A stretch of DNA of 64,000 nt from Akebia trifoliata (GCA_017979445.1 CM030713.1:24783163-24847162), one strand, 5' to 3'. Positions 1 through 12,331 are shown, numbered from the stretch's first letter. Notes: generated from the sequence alone by a model not told the origin. Translations and numbers: made by a program.

Positions 1-103
1 AGTGCACTAGAACCTCTCTAATTGTGGATTATGAATGAGGATTTTTAGAATATTTTATCGTATTTCTTATCTAGTTTCGACTTTCTCCATTCATGTGGGG
101 GAT
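1..103 (+). mobile_element. Copia-type LTR retrotransposon, 3' internal end with polypurine tract
   Basis: The last bases before the LTR at 104 contain a purine run, GTGGGGGAT (95-103), immediately followed by TGTTGATT. This is the usual arrangement of a Copia polypurine tract and LTR start. Upstream coding sequence lies outside the window, so neither the family nor the target duplication can be checked. Confidence 0.55.
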
Positions 104-822
104 TGTTGATTAATGTGAAATTTATCCTAATGTTTGAATGGAAGTAGAAGTAAAAGTAAATGCAAAAGTAAAAAATAAGAGTAAAAGTGAAGTTAAAGTA
201 AAAAAGTGAAAGTTAGAGTTAAGTGGTTTGTCTGTTAGTTGTGGTGTGAAATTTTAGTCCCACATTGGATAAAAAAAACTAAAAAGTGTAACTCTTATAT
301 AGAAGTTCTTAAATAGTGTAGTAAGTGTGAGAAAGATATGGGTTAAGCCCACATGCACATGAGGGCCCATGGGTCCTAAAAGGGATTTGGATCTATTGGT
401 CCGAAAAAGCTTAGTGCGTGTGTGCATATGCGATGCGCCCGCAGGGGGGTGCAAATCTTTATATTTAAACTTCACGTGGGTGTGTGTGAAAGACCCACTT
501 TTGCTTAAGCTTTGTTGGATCAAGTTTTCTGGAGAAACATTTCAAATTCTATAAATTCTCATTTATTCCCTTTTTTGCATCATTCAATTTTTTGGAAATT
601 TTATTTGTTACATTACATCTTTTGTTTTTTTGAAATTATTCATGAATCCTTGAGAATACATACACAATACAAGTTCGATTGTACATGTACACATGGAGTA
701 CTGCCTTGTACACGTGTGGAGCATTGTATCCTAGGAGATAGACGCTTAGAGACTACTAGCACACTGCAGGGGCGAAATCTATTTTAAGGCTATTGTATTC
801 AATACAAGCCTCGTTTTGTTCA
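104..822 (+). repeat. Probable 3' LTR of Copia element
   Basis: The sequence begins TG directly after a polypurine tract. It carries the 'tagtcccacattgg' block seen near the start of many plant Copia LTRs. A closing stretch around 780-822 (ggctattgtattcaatac, then gcctcgttttgttca) resembles LTR ends. The exact 3' boundary is uncertain (822 or about 827), because the other LTR and the left target duplication are outside the window. Short open frames inside it are not credible genes. Confidence 0.5.
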
Positions 823-3800
823 AATCAATAATTAAGTCCAATCGGTAGTTATTTTACTATTTTATCTATTTCCTGTTTTTTTTTCTAACAACACAAAATA
901 GCATATAAGATGAAAAATTGAGTAAAACATGACAGAAATCAATGGTGATAGCTTCACTATGATTTGATAAATTCCACCTTTCAATTTCCTTCCTGATGAT
1001 CTCAATATCAATTCTAAAGAGTTTTGAAGATCTATTCTTTAAGAACTACCCCACAAGAGCATACTTGAATCTATTTGATCCTTTTTTTATGTCTTCATCC
1101 TGGAAATGCATTGTTGATTCTCGATGCCCTTAGATGGAGATGTCTTTTATCGATTTGAAGAGGAGGTTCAGATTTTCCCCCGATGGCTTTCGTAAAATTT
1201 TTCCACCAAAATTAGCCATTCTCAAAACATTGCAGAAATTAGGAGAAATGAAAAACGAAAAGACAAATCGTGAATCAAAAGAGAAAATGGATGATGTTCT
1301 TCACCCCTAGTAGATTCTTTTCTTACCCAATTAAGGGAGGACTGAATAGTTCAAGAGACATGATTGACAGTAAACAATCATTTCAAGCGAACTCCAAAGA
1401 TATAGTTTTCTCTCTTTAGTGCAGAGCTTCTCTCTAACATTACTAAATCTGATGACAATGATGAAGATTGACTTGTTTACCTTTCGCACTTCCTCGAAGC
1501 ATTGAATCATTACCTAAAAGTGTCCCATAATTAGACAAATGTCTTAATTGATTCATAGTTATTCACTCTCCAACATTCTTATTCTTGAGCAATGTGAGAT
1601 TAAAAACTTTTACATAGAATTCTTAATTTTTTTCATCTTAAGAACATAAAAAATAAAAAATTCATGTAATATATTTTGAAAAATATTCAACATTATCTGA
1701 TTTGTTTGATCTGGTCATGTCATGATCAATGTAAGTCCACACATAACAAAAAAAAATTATAATACTGATCATCCACTTTTAGTGGTGTATCTCCTATCTC
1801 TTAACCTTTCCATGGTGAAATTTTGTGAGAATCTAAAAATATTAGTGATGTCCCTTGTTTCATTTATGCACTTAAGAGCCATCAATTGAGTTATGACTAG
1901 GAGAAGATACTCACTTTTTTGAGCTTTCTAAAGATATCAAGTTAAATATTCGATGATTTAGAAAGGTTGATTATTTTATTAAAGGGTTCCAAATTATGTA
2001 TTGCATGTATTCATGCAATGAAAGTTGTTAAAAACACAACAAAAAATTAGTTGATGCTCCATCATCGTAGAGAAGGATTGATTTTCGACAATTCTAAGCA
2101 TAAATCGAAGTGTGTGGAAAAACAAATTTATCCCCACATAAGGAATTGAGAATGTCCACATAAAAACCAAGATGTGGTTTCATCTCTCATCCTATGGATG
2201 TAAACCCATTTAACATGGTGAAGAGAGGGAGAAAGGTGCGGTTTTTTTGCTCATAGCAAAGTCAGTATGAGATTTCACATGAAGCCTATCAAGTTTAACT
2301 TTGTAAATTCAGGATGTCCTCAATGCATGTGGATTTGCGTGATTGGTCGATCTAAGATTATGTGAAATCTCAAATTGACTTTTCTATGAGTGCAATTTTT
2401 TTTTTTTTAAAACAAAGATTAAATAGGAGCCTTTTACATAAGAAAAATACTAATGTGACTTTCTACATCGACATTGTGCACAAGATTGAGCTGATGTGGT
2501 AATGTGCATATAATCATATAATTTTTTCCTTGTATCTTGAGAAAAAAGATCTATGTTGCATCCGTAGAGTATTAAGCATAGTGTTGTACACAGTCACTTT
2601 AGAATGTCTTTTAACATAAACAAGGGTATTAGGTGTCTTTATCCTTTATTGGTGTGTCGAAAGAATTAGTGTTTAAGAAAAGTTGATGGGATGCTCAATT
2701 CGTAATTCGTACCATAATGAACTTTGATATCAGCACAACTTGACTCTACCTTGGGTTGAGATTATCTACATTGACCAAGTCATTTCTCTCTACTAGTTCA
2801 AACCATATCCGAATCTTTTTTTTTTTGCATTTATTAAACTCATATCCGGATCTTATTCAATTGAATTAATTAATTCGGGTTGGATAATTTCAAATCATTT
2901 GAAAGAAAATTTTTAAAGATTTGGCCAAAGACGATTTAAACTTAAGACCACTCACTTTTTTAAGAGAGGCCTTGACCATTATGCCCAACACTTAATGGTT
3001 GATGAAAAATAATTTGAAAAATATAAAAATATAATATATAAAGTAGTATATCATTCAGATATAGATGGAAATAAGGATATATCCAACTCGGGTCAAGAGA
3101 CATCAACCTATATCCTACCCATATTTTAATTTGGATATACTTGAAGGATTGAAATTTGCTAAAATTATATTTGGATCACTCAAATTTCAGATAGAATCTG
3201 ACCCATTGTAAGCCCCTCTCTCTCTCTCTCACAACCTTTGATTGAGATTGCCATTTATATTCAAAAGACCTTGGAAGTTAATTGTAACTTCCCCAAATCG
3301 TTAGGAACATTGTCCCAGCAGAAATGCTTGGCTATGGTTTTACTTTATTTATTTATTTTTGACTCTTTAGATTAATCGCTTATCTCATACAAGTTTGAGG
3401 CTTTTTCATCAAATGAACAGATGAGATGGGAAGATACTCCGACCCCAAGAAACTTTTATTGATCTCTAAGAAACCTGTGCTTTCTCTGAAAATAAACGGC
3501 TGAGATGGAATGACATTCCTTGGAAAACTTGTACTAACTCTAGGAAACATGTACTGTACTCCAAGAAATTAAATCTTTAGTCTTTCTCATGTATAAACCA
3601 TATGTTTGATGGAGAGCTGCAGACATATTCTGAGGTTAGAAAAGTCCTTTCTGGTGCTACTGTCGTAGGAATCAGGTGAAGTTTCTAGGAACTGCTTTGT
3701 GGGGAATTCATAAGAGTATCTTCCCATCTCAGCCGTTGGTTTGACGGAGCTAGATAGTCTTTGCCTGTCCCCACATGTCACTGTCTCATTAGGTTGTTGG

Positions 3801-3864
3801 ATCTTCAAGAAGCCAAATGAATGAGACATGTGGACTTGACTCAACCACCTATTTATTTATTTTA
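823..3864. other. Unassigned AT-rich interval
   Basis: No gene or transposon domain is recognised. It holds a short imperfect inverted repeat (2249-2280 with 2361-2393), a CT run near 3213-3230, and a second imperfect inverted repeat around 'gatgggaagatactc' (3407-3445 with 3699-3745). A short minus-strand open stretch near 1100-1230 has no recognisable motif. This is probably eroded transposon sequence. Confidence 0.5.
2249..2393. repeat. Short inverted repeat
   Basis: The arm 'gctcatagcaaagtcagtatg' plus 'agatttcac' is answered on the opposite strand by 2361-2393, with about four mismatches. About 80 bp separate the arms. It could be a small MITE or fold-back relic. No target duplication is evident. 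Confidence 0.4.
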
Positions 3865-4683
3865 TCATATTTTTTATTTTTGTTGTTTATCTTTGACAAC
3901 ATGTTTCACATCATGATCATATTCATCTTTGCGATCATGACAGTACATAAATTATGTATTTTGGAAATCTACTTTTTAAAACATGGATTGATTGACTACG
4001 ATGTAAAGACTTGGAAAATTAGCTTGAATTTGTGGCTCATATTGCACGTAGAAAAATGCTGCAGTAACGTTGGAAGTGACATCGTTTTATACATTGCCGA
4101 CGTGGATGTGTGTAAACATCCATGGATGTTTTTGATCGAGATACGATTGAGAAAAATCTATGATTCTGTGCACACCAATGTGTGAAACGATGTCAGTTTC
4201 ATTGTTACTACAGGGCGACACCACATTCCAACATTTATGGTATCTACGTGTCACACAAGGAAATATCCATATGTCCCTCCAACTAGTTTCCAATCCATCA
4301 TTTGCAGCCACACAACTTGTTGGTTGAGTTGGGGTTCCACCAACACACAAAAGGGCACAATATTTCATCTCTCGGTAATGCTTTGTGAAGCTTTGAAATA
4401 AATGGAATTGATAGTCTGCAATTCACTTCTCAACTCACTTGAAAATGCCAACATGCAAGCCCAATTCATTGATGGAAATAATATAATTGCTTGTATTTAT
4501 TTACATTGCTTAGAAGTGGGGTAAGGAAGATAGAAGGATGTGAAGCAAAAGCAACCACGTGCCTCTCTTGATGATGGTTTCAAAACAAAGGAAAGTTGTG
4601 ATAGATTCAAACTGAGGGTTGAGTCATGATGTATTATATATGGTTAGTTTCCTTCATCTTCAAATTAGGGTCACATGAAGGTC

Positions 4684-4728
<45 letters not shown>

Positions 4729-5285
4729 AGTAGAAGTTTTGATTAAGGGCACTTCTCTATAGATTTTTGAATCCTAAACAGCCCTAGATGTATCCATCAT
4801 GAAATAAACTTGATTAGCCTTATTGACTCTTCAGTACCAAAGGAAAAAAGGGTTTGGTTGGTTTCTCATAATTGTCCAAAACAAATTAAATACAGTGGAA
4901 GTGACCTTATTATCTTTGTACTCTTTAGATAATTTCATATAAGAAGGGGTCACTCGTACAAAACTTGTAAAATATTAGAAGCTCATGAAACAAATGAATG
5001 GCCAAGAAGAAACTAATACTAGGCTATTTTTCTTCTATTCTCTTGTTCGATATGCATTCGCTCTTGCTAAGTTTTATTAGCTATCTTTATTCTCAAAGAC
5101 CCATTTAATAGACAATTAAATTTAACTTTTCCTCAAACATATCAAGAAGCATGTTGCTTCAACAATTCAAAGACTTGGACCAGAGATGACTCTGCATGTA
5201 AAGAGAAAATTTTCTAGATTTTATGCTATATATTTGTTTGTAATAAGAAGAAAGGTGATGTATTTTTTCTTATTTTTTATTTTTG
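3865..5285. repeat. 1.4 kb tandem duplication, unit 1
   Basis: From about 3865 ('tattttttatttttgttg') to 5285 the sequence is repeated almost exactly in 5286-6718. Matching landmarks are 'atgtttcacatcatgatc' at 3901 and 5301, and a (GA)n tract at 4686-4724 and 6091-6135. The offset grows from 1400 to about 1434 bp through microsatellite and small indel differences. Both units contain the same short open frames, with stops and indels that argue against coding. No transposase or retroelement motif is visible. Confidence 0.85.
4686..4725. repeat. (GA)n microsatellite
   Basis: About 20 uninterrupted GA units, inside unit 1 of the tandem duplication. Confidence 0.95.
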
Positions 5286-6086
5286 TTTATCTTTGACAAC
5301 ATGTTTCACATCATGATCATATTCATCTTTGCGATCATGACAGTACATAAATTATGTATTTTGGAAAACTACTTTTTAAAACATGGATTGATTGACTACG
5401 ATGTAAAGACTTGGAAAATTAGCTTGAATTTGTGGCTCATATTGCACGTAGGAAAATGCTGCAGTAAATTGACAATGACATCGTTTTATACATTGCAGAC
5501 GTGGATGTGTGTAAACATCCATAGATGTTTTTGATCGAGATACGAGTGAGAAACATCTATGGTTCTGTGCATACTAATGTGTGAAACGATGTCCGTTTTA
5601 ATGTTACTCCAGCGTGACACCGCATTTCAACATTTATGGTATCTACGTGTCACACAAGGAAAGATCCATATGTCCCTCCAACTAGTTTCCAATCCACCAT
5701 TTGCAGCCACACAACTTGTTAGTTGAGTTGGGATTCCACCAACACACAAAAGGGCACAATATTTCATCTCTCAGTAATGCTTTGTGAAGAAGCTTTGAAA
5801 TAAATGGAATTGATAGTCTGCAATTCACTTCTCAACTCACTTGAAAATGCCAACATACATGCCCCAATTCATTTATGGGAATAATAATATTGCTTGTATT
5901 TATTTACATTGCTTAGAAGTGGGGTAAGGAAGATAGAAGGATGTGAAGCAAAAGCAACCACGTGCCTCTCTTGATGATGGTTTCAAAACAAAGGAAAGTT
6001 GTGATAGATTCAAACTGAGGGTTGAGTTATTATGTTTTATTTATGGTTAGCTTCCTTCATCTTCAAATTAGGGTCACATGAAGGTC

Positions 6087-6140
<54 letters not shown>

Positions 6141-6718
6141 TAGACAAAAAGAGATTAAGTAGAAGTTTTGATTAAGGGCACCTCTCTATAGATTTTTGAA
6201 TCCTAAACAGCCCTAGATGTATCCATCATGAAATAAACTTGATTAGCCTTATTGACTCTTCAGTACCAAAGGAAAAAAGGGTTTTGTTGGTTTCTCATAA
6301 TTGTCCAAAACAAATAAATTCAGTGGAAGAGACCTTATTATCTTTGTACTCTTTAGATAATTTCATATAAGAAGGGGTCACTCGTACAAAACTTGTAAAA
6401 TATCAGGAGCTCATGAAACAAATGAATGGCCAAGAAGAAACTAATACTAGGCTATTTTTCTTCTATTCTCTTGTTCGATATGCATTCGCTCTTGCTAAAT
6501 TTTATTAGCTATCTTTATTCTCAAAGACTCAAACCTATTTAATGGACAATTAAATTTAACTTTTCCTCAAACATATGAAGAAGCTTGTTGCTTCAACAAT
6601 TCAAAGACTTGGACCAGAGATGACTCTGCATGTAAAGAGAAAATTTTCTAGATTTTATGCTATATATTTGTTTGTAATAAGAAGAAAGGTGATGTATTTT
6701 TTCTTATTTTTTATTTTT
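5286..6718. repeat. 1.4 kb tandem duplication, unit 2
   Basis: Direct copy of 3865-5285, ending at the same 'cttattttttattttt' that closes unit 1. The (GA)n tract is longer here and is followed by an extra piece, 'tattagacaaaaagaga'. The two junctions share the low-complexity T-rich sequence, which suggests unequal recombination or replication slippage at that motif. Confidence 0.85.
6091..6135. repeat. (GA)n microsatellite
   Basis: About 22 GA units, at the position in unit 2 that matches 4686. The length difference between the two copies gives most of the size difference between the units. Confidence 0.95.
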
Positions 6719-7146
6719 ATAAATTTGCTAAGCTGTAATGTACTGGTTCTTACATGTCTTCAATGAACCTGAAAAAGGTAACAGTTTTAGATACTATGTA
6801 CCCTTTAGGTAAGTGATACCCAAGTGCCCTCAATTGTACTCGATAGACTCAATACAACAATGATAATGCAAGTCCCTAAAAAATCCTAATGTGATAGACA
6901 AACCCTAATTTACCAAGGAGACTAGATTAATGAAGAATCCATAGATCTTCTGATATTTGTAGATCTGACGATTAGGTATCACTATATATGTGTATGTCAC
7001 AGTTACAAGTAGAGCATAAATCGTATAATTGGGTGATTATTTCCATGTAATTGATTCTTTGATCTTAGCACCAACCAAAAACCATGACTCCAATAACACT
7101 CTTAATAACTCAAAACTATATTAGAGGGTTTCTTATTGCACATGTA
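6719..7146. other. Unassigned interval
   Basis: AT-rich sequence between the tandem duplication and the CA repeat. It lies downstream of the minus-strand zinc-finger gene, so it may hold that gene's 3' flank. No gene or repeat family is recognised. Confidence 0.5.
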
Positions 7147-7156
7147 CACACACACA

Positions 7157-7198
<42 letters not shown>
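7147..7198. repeat. (CA)n microsatellite
   Basis: Long CA run with one CC interruption, about 30 bp beyond the stop codon of the minus-strand zinc-finger gene. It would lie in that gene's 3' UTR or just past it. Confidence 0.95.
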
Positions 7199-7223
7199 CA
7201 CACATTAAGATAGTCTCCTCTTG

Positions 7224-7837
7224 TCACTCAAAATTCATTACATCCTTGAGGAGCTTGTACCTGGTAGGCCTCGGCGAAGGGACGCCGCTCGTGTTCTTTC
7301 CCTTCTCATTGCTCTGATCATCCCTATCATTTTGTTTGATCTTGTCTCCAGTTTCTTTTCCAGTTGACTTCTTCGAAGAGACTCTGTGTACTGCATTTCT
7401 CTCTTCACTTAGGCACCAATCACACAATCCTGCTGCCGTGGATGAATCTTTGCAGTAATTACTACAATATCTGTTGATTTTAAAAGAAAAAAATATTGAA
7501 TTATTATTCAAACCAAAAGAGATTTATATATCATGGGAATTATAATCTTCATGAGAAAATAAACCACTCAGAATTAAAATCATGATCATGATAGTGGAGG
7601 TGTCTTATGTTATGTTGATGGACGCGCGTTGACCCATGATGGTGATAATGATATATACGATTGGGTATTTATAAATATTAACGAATATGATATCTATCAT
7701 GATCTTTGTAATGAAGAATGATGATGATCAAAAGCATACGAGTGCTGAAATCGGTTGCAGCATTTGATGCAACGGAAGAGCTTATCAGGAAAACCGATGT
7801 CTCCGCACATACAACAAACCGTCTGGAAGTCCACCAT
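7224..7837 (-). CDS. Plant PHD-type small zinc-finger protein, two exons
   Basis: Exon 1 is 7740-7837 and exon 2 is 7224-7470, giving 345 nt, or 114 aa plus stop. The 269-bp intron has GTATGC at the donor and AACAG at the acceptor; a serine codon is split TC|A. The N-terminus MVDFQTVCCMCGDIGFPDKL is followed by a row of cysteines and histidine (C8, C9, C11, C23, C26, C27, H32, C35, C39) and then an LCDWC motif, which together form the zinc-binding fold of a small plant-only PHD-like family. The tail is basic and serine-rich and holds GVPSPRPTRYKLLKDVM, the conserved ending of the family. No stop or frameshift breaks it, and length fits my memory of the family (about 120 aa). The ATG at 7837 is the conserved start. 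Biochemical role is not established from sequence; a nuclear or protein-binding role is inference. It is the only gene here that appears wholly intact. Confidence 0.88.
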
Positions 7838-7858
7838 TGCTGAAGCTTGAAGAGAGAA

Positions 7859-7952
7859 TAGGAGAGAAACCCAAGAAAACTAAGCAAGGAAAGGTAAGGC
7901 AGAGAGACTAGGAGAGAAACCCAAGAAAACTAAGCAAGGAAAGGTAAGGCAA
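7859..7952. repeat. 50-bp direct duplication in 5' UTR
   Basis: 'taggagagaaacccaagaaa' and the following 23 bases (to 'ggtaaggca') occur twice, at 7860-7902 and 7910-7952, essentially identical. They lie between the TATA box and the start codon of the zinc-finger gene. Near identity suggests a recent duplication. Confidence 0.85.
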
Positions 7953-7968
7953 AGGTTGAGTCGGTTTA

Positions 7969-7979
7969 CTTTATATTTG
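7969..7979 (-). promoter_or_regulatory. TATA box of the zinc-finger gene
   Basis: On the minus strand the bases read CAAATATAAAG, about 135 bp upstream of the ATG at 7837. The spacing fits a 5' UTR of roughly 100 bp that contains the 50-bp duplication at 7859-7952. Assignment is by motif and position only. Confidence 0.45.
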
Positions 7980-9285
7980 ACATATATAAGTCTTCTTGCA
8001 GTTGTTTTTGGTTAGTCCTTGAAGTTTTGGAGTTTTTTTACTTACCACCCAGGATAATGGGACAGATTTGACGTACATCCTTTATATTTATAAAAGAAGA
8101 AAGCTCCAATTCTCACACCATCAATTAGGTGATCTAAACAAAAATTTGTGAGGCAATAGAAATTCAAATCTTACTTAAGGGTTGTGAGCTCACCTCTTGG
8201 CACCGTAAAATATGATGCAATGCCACAGACATGTGGAGGACGAAATTCTAAGAATTTTTATATTTATTTTCAAAACATCACTATTCTTTATCGTTGAATT
8301 TAAATTTTAAGTTTTGACGGTTTTGCATGTTCAATTGCTGTCTATTTTCAACACCTTGGATGAAGTTCAAGAACTACTTTTATTTTTTAATTTTTATAAT
8401 GTGAGTTTTTCCATGAAATCTAGAAGACTGTTGGTGGTTCACAAATTGATAATCTGATTTGAAAATTTTAATTACATAATTATCCTATTTTATCATCTAC
8501 AATTGTCATTTTGTAAATTAGAATGTTAACTAAGAAGATTTTGAATGTAACGTAATAATAAGTTTTTTTTTTTTTTTTTTCTTAAAGTTTAGAAGACTAA
8601 CTATGACATGATTGTTGGAGTCGTGGTTTAAGAGGAGTGAATTTCCCTTGGATGTTGGAACTTTGACTACTTGGCTAGTCTTCCTCCGAATGTCAATAAT
8701 GTCTTGTAGGAGTCAGCCTTGCCACAAATAAGATTTCTAAATAAAGGGCCGTATGTACATTTTGTTATATAATATATAATTTATTTACTTAGCAAAAAAT
8801 AAAAAATAAAAAATAAAAAATAAACATTAAAATAAACATTAAGTAATGTGAGGGCAGTTTTGGAATTTAAATATTTGGTTTGGAACCATTTTTGCATTAT
8901 CTTCTCTCATTGTAACAGTGAAGTTACTAAAACACCAACGTTTCTTTGAAGGAACTAATTATGTTGTCTATGGGTGGATAAAGAGTGAATTTTTGCGCAC
9001 AGAATTTTCAGTCACAGCTCAAATTAAGTCTCTGCACTGTGTGCCATGTCAAACTTCATCACAAGGGTAATTTTGTAAATTAGGGATGCATTCAATACAA
9101 ACAAACTAATGTGATTGGTGTATCCCAAATTTCTGTGAGCAAAATTCAATAAGTAAATTTTTTTTTCATGTTGAAAGCACCTGTCTTTCTTTTTTTTTTT
9201 TTGAAGATTTATGTGTCACACCAACTTTTGTTTTGTGACACACCAAAAACGAAATCAAATATTACGTCTAAGATACAGATGGCAA
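7980..9285. other. Unassigned AT-rich interval
   Basis: Upstream of the zinc-finger gene. It contains a T run (8562-8580), an AAAAAT microsatellite (8797-8825) and another T run near 9189-9202. No gene, transposase or LTR is recognised. Confidence 0.5.
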
Positions 9286-10623
9286 TTTTTTTTTTTAAAA
9301 TCTTTTGATAAGTAAAAATTTCATTAATAAGAAGAAGCAAGGACGGCCAAGATGACCAACCAAGCGAGGACCAATACAAAGAAGACTACTCAATAACCAT
9401 ACTAGACACCCTTTCCCAATTTCCTAAGCAGTTCTCGAAGAAAACTCCTTGAAGATTTTAGATCAAAAGAAGACAAGACCCAAAATATCCAAGATAATAT
9501 CTTTACAATTTTTCCCTATTCCATCGAAAGTGCGACTATCTTGTTCTTTCCAAACACTCCAACAAATAGCAAACGGGATAATGCTCCACCATAGCTGCTT
9601 CACACCTAAGAAAGAGAAACAAAGAGAAACTTAAGAAGCAAAAAGATCTCTAACCGTTCCTGGCATGCATGTTGAGACACCGTACAATCTAAAATAATGA
9701 GATAAAGTCTCACAAGTGAAGCTACAATGAAGAAGAATATGGTCTGTTGACTCCCATCTCTCAAGCACATCAAGGAACAATTGATCCCGCACATACCCCT
9801 CCGCATCAAGAAGTCCATAGTCTAAATTCTACCAAACCCTGCAGTCACGTAAAGAAAGCTATCTTTTTTGGAATCTTAGGACCTGAAGTTCCCTCAATAT
9901 TATATAAAGAGTGATAGAAGGATTTAACAAAGAATCTCCCATCCTTTGCTTTCTTTCCAAATTCTCTCATCCTCTCTCCCAATATTAGACCCATGGGGAG
10001 TAGGGTCGGTGATTAACCTCTCAACTTGACCCACTTCCCAATCATTAAATGATCTACGGAAACCAAAGTCTCAAGCCCACTCACAATCTACAAATCTTCT
10101 GAAACTTAGGAAGGCCCTTCTTTGAAGGAATGGAGTAAAGGGAAGGGAACTCATCCTTAAGAGACTGAGAGCTGCACCAAATATCTTCCCTAAACCTCAC
10201 CCTATCGCCTTTCCCCACCTTAAATTATGTTCTCACCTTAAATTCCAGAAGGGTCTTTATAATATCTTTCCACAATCCACACGTGTGCGAATTCCTTGCC
10301 ACTCTACTCTCCCACACGTAAGTATTAGATTCAAATTTTGCCGTTGTGACCTATCTCCAAAAACTATCCCTTTTCACTCTAAACCTCCATAGCCACTTAT
10401 TGAAAAGGACAGAATTTGCCACCCCTAGTCTCATAACCCCCAGACCTCCAAACTTCTTACTTGAACACACCCATTTCCAACTCACTAGATGAAGTTTTCG
10501 CTTACTTTGAGACAACTTATCAAGCTTTAACTCCATACTTCGGGGAATCTTGATCAAGGATAAGTACACAGGAATACTGGAAAGCATGCTTATTTATTTA
10601 TTTATTTATTTATCAAAGTCAAC

Positions 10624-11130
10624 TTATCCCCTTTGGAAAGATAGTTTGCTTGCCACATGGCTAATTAATTTCCTACCCAGTCTTTTGATGACGGGGTCCC
10701 ACATTGCCAATCTCCTATATGGAGTCCCCAACAGAAGATCCAAATATGAAGTGGGAAGGGCTCCTACTTGCCAACTCAAAGAAGTTGCTAGAAGAGATAC
10801 AACTGGGACTTTCTCCACCGGCAATACCTTACTTTTGCTCATGCTCACTGGAATGCTCAAAATTGCTTCTAAGCAACAAAGTAGAGCACCTAAAGTCCTT
10901 GTTTGATTGATGGAAGCATCAAAGAACCCTAAAGTATCATCCGCGAAATATAAGTAAGACACAATTGGCTCCCCAACACCCACTGAGAAACCGGACAAAA
11001 TATCGTTCACTGCACTTTTGTCCAATATCCGCCCAAGAGCTTCTGTTACAATGCAGAATAAGAAGGGAGAGAGAGGGTCCCCCTGCCAAAGACCTCTCGG
11101 GGCTCCTGAAGAATCCTTGAGGTGACCCAT
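10624..11130 (-). pseudogene. LINE reverse-transcriptase fragment
   Basis: 168-codon open remnant of the RT domain. Visible are the QGDPLSPFLF fingers/palm motif and the catalytic FADD box (in YLYFADDTLGF), followed by the SMSKSKV and SLSWQVGALP motifs. This frame closes near 10624 and the family's next block continues in a different frame. The upstream half of RT is missing or unreadable beyond about 11200. It would have copied the LINE mRNA at the target site; this copy cannot function. Confidence 0.85.
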
Positions 11131-11305
11131 TTATCAAGACCAAAAAGGAAGTGGAAGAAACACAAGACATGATCCACTAGATCCACATTTTGTTTCTTTC
11201 TCAATTTTTTTTTCCTTGAGGTGACCCATTTACCAAGACCCAAAAAGAAGTGGAAGAAATACAAGACATGATCCACGAGATTCACATTTTGTTTCTTTCT
11301 AAAAA
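11115..11305. repeat. 99-bp tandem duplication inside the LINE RT region
   Basis: 'ccttgaggtgacccattta' starts at 11115 and again at 11214, and the following roughly 90 bp match with few changes. On the minus strand both copies read the 'DHVLCFFHF...KW' segment upstream of the RT core, so the duplication happened inside the LINE after insertion. Confidence 0.85.
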
Positions 11306-11310
11306 GCAGT

Positions 11311-11702
11311 AAATGAGATTAAAAGAGTGAGCAAGGGAAAATTGAAGGTTGGCTACTAATAGATTGCTACTCAATTTTGTTTCTTTCTCAATTTTTTTTT
11401 CCCGTATTAAAATGAGTTATGTCTATATCTCTATTTGGTGAGTTATATTAAAATGATGTGTTAAAAAACGTTCTTGGTGCGGCAATAAACCGTCTTATTT
11501 TATTTTTTTATTTATTTTTCTGTTGGTCAACTAAAAAGGTTGGTCTAAGCATTCACTAGTCCAACCCCGTGTATCATGCATGACGCAGACTTTTTAAGGA
11601 CCAGGATGAAGTCAGCAATGTATATAACTCATTTATTTTTTTAAAATAAAAATAAAAATTACTGTATCTTAAATATGATTAATTATATGGTGATTTCAAC
11701 AT
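11311..11702. other. Unassigned interval
   Basis: AT-rich, with T runs near 11390 and 11490. Nothing recognised. Confidence 0.45.
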
Positions 11703-12331
11703 AAGAGATACCCATGTTTTTTTAAAACTGATGACATGCCCCCCAACCTCAGCCTTTTTCTCTAAGACAAATGTTAAACGACCCAAACGCCCACATCTTC
11801 AGCTTTTAGCCAAAAACCCCTTGATTACTCCAAACTTAAACAATATTCTATCTTCTTCAACCTCAAACCTCGAGAACAAGATATACTTTTGGATAAAATT
11901 GAAGGATTTTTACGGGACTTTGAAGGTGATGGATTTGAGACAAAATTGAATATGATAATTTTTTTATATTTATTTTTAAGATTAACAAGTTGAAGTTAAT
12001 GAATTTTTTAATGAAAAAGTAGTCTTCAATTTAAAGATTCTTTCTCTTTCAACCTTCAAATCTCAAAACGAAGATCTTTTTGAAAAAGTAAAAGGAAGGA
12101 TTTTCAAAACAAAATTGAATACGATGGATAGTGAGATTGAATAGGCTAATAAAATAATTTACCCTAGAAATTGATAGCTAGAAGATGACAGATTTTTTTG
12201 GAATAAAACAGGGTAGTATAGCTAGTGGATGAAGCTAAGGGCATTTAGGTCAATTCAAAATTGATCTCTCATTCAAAACTTAGGTCAAGAGGGGGTATGT
12301 CATCAGTTTGAAATTTCAAGGGTATCACTAA
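11703..12331. mobile_element. MITE-like element with about 45-bp terminal inverted repeats
   Basis: Left end 'agagatacccatg' ... 'aaaactgatgacatgcccccc' is mirrored by 12282-12331, which on the minus strand reads TAGTGATACCC ... CAAACTGATGACATACCCCC. Interior is AT-rich without coding sequence. A related single arm appears at 17590-17660. The target duplication is not clear, so the superfamily is unassigned. Confidence 0.6.

Larger units (their letters stand above)
9286..11310 (-). mobile_element. Decayed L1-type LINE, 5'-truncated
   Basis: The element reads on the minus strand and ends in poly-A (T run at 9286-9296), preceded by 'cttatcaaaag'. Pieces of ORF2 are spread over several frames. 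Reverse transcriptase with GDPLSPFLF and YFADD is at 10624-11130, the thumb and post-RT region ('MLSSIPVYLSLIKIPRSMEL', then 'HLVSWKWVCSSKKFGGLG') at 10351-10587, and the C-terminal zf-RVT region at 9606-9818. Protein similarity to the intact LINE at 59757-61640 (LCC, SKVLP, DPVIKRL, KLSFQRG blocks) makes them the same family. Many stops and frameshifts, plus an ATTT repeat at 10590-10615, show an old copy. Confidence 0.85.

Noticed and set aside
1100..1230. Minus-strand reading MANFGGKILRKPSGENLNL
   Set aside because: No splice signals, homology or continuation recognised.
3817..4185. 122-codon plus-strand open frame, repeated in part at 5283-5534
   Set aside because: It is inside the 1.4 kb tandem unit; the second copy has a different end and the reading is low-complexity hydrophobic with no motif. 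Duplication explains the conservation.
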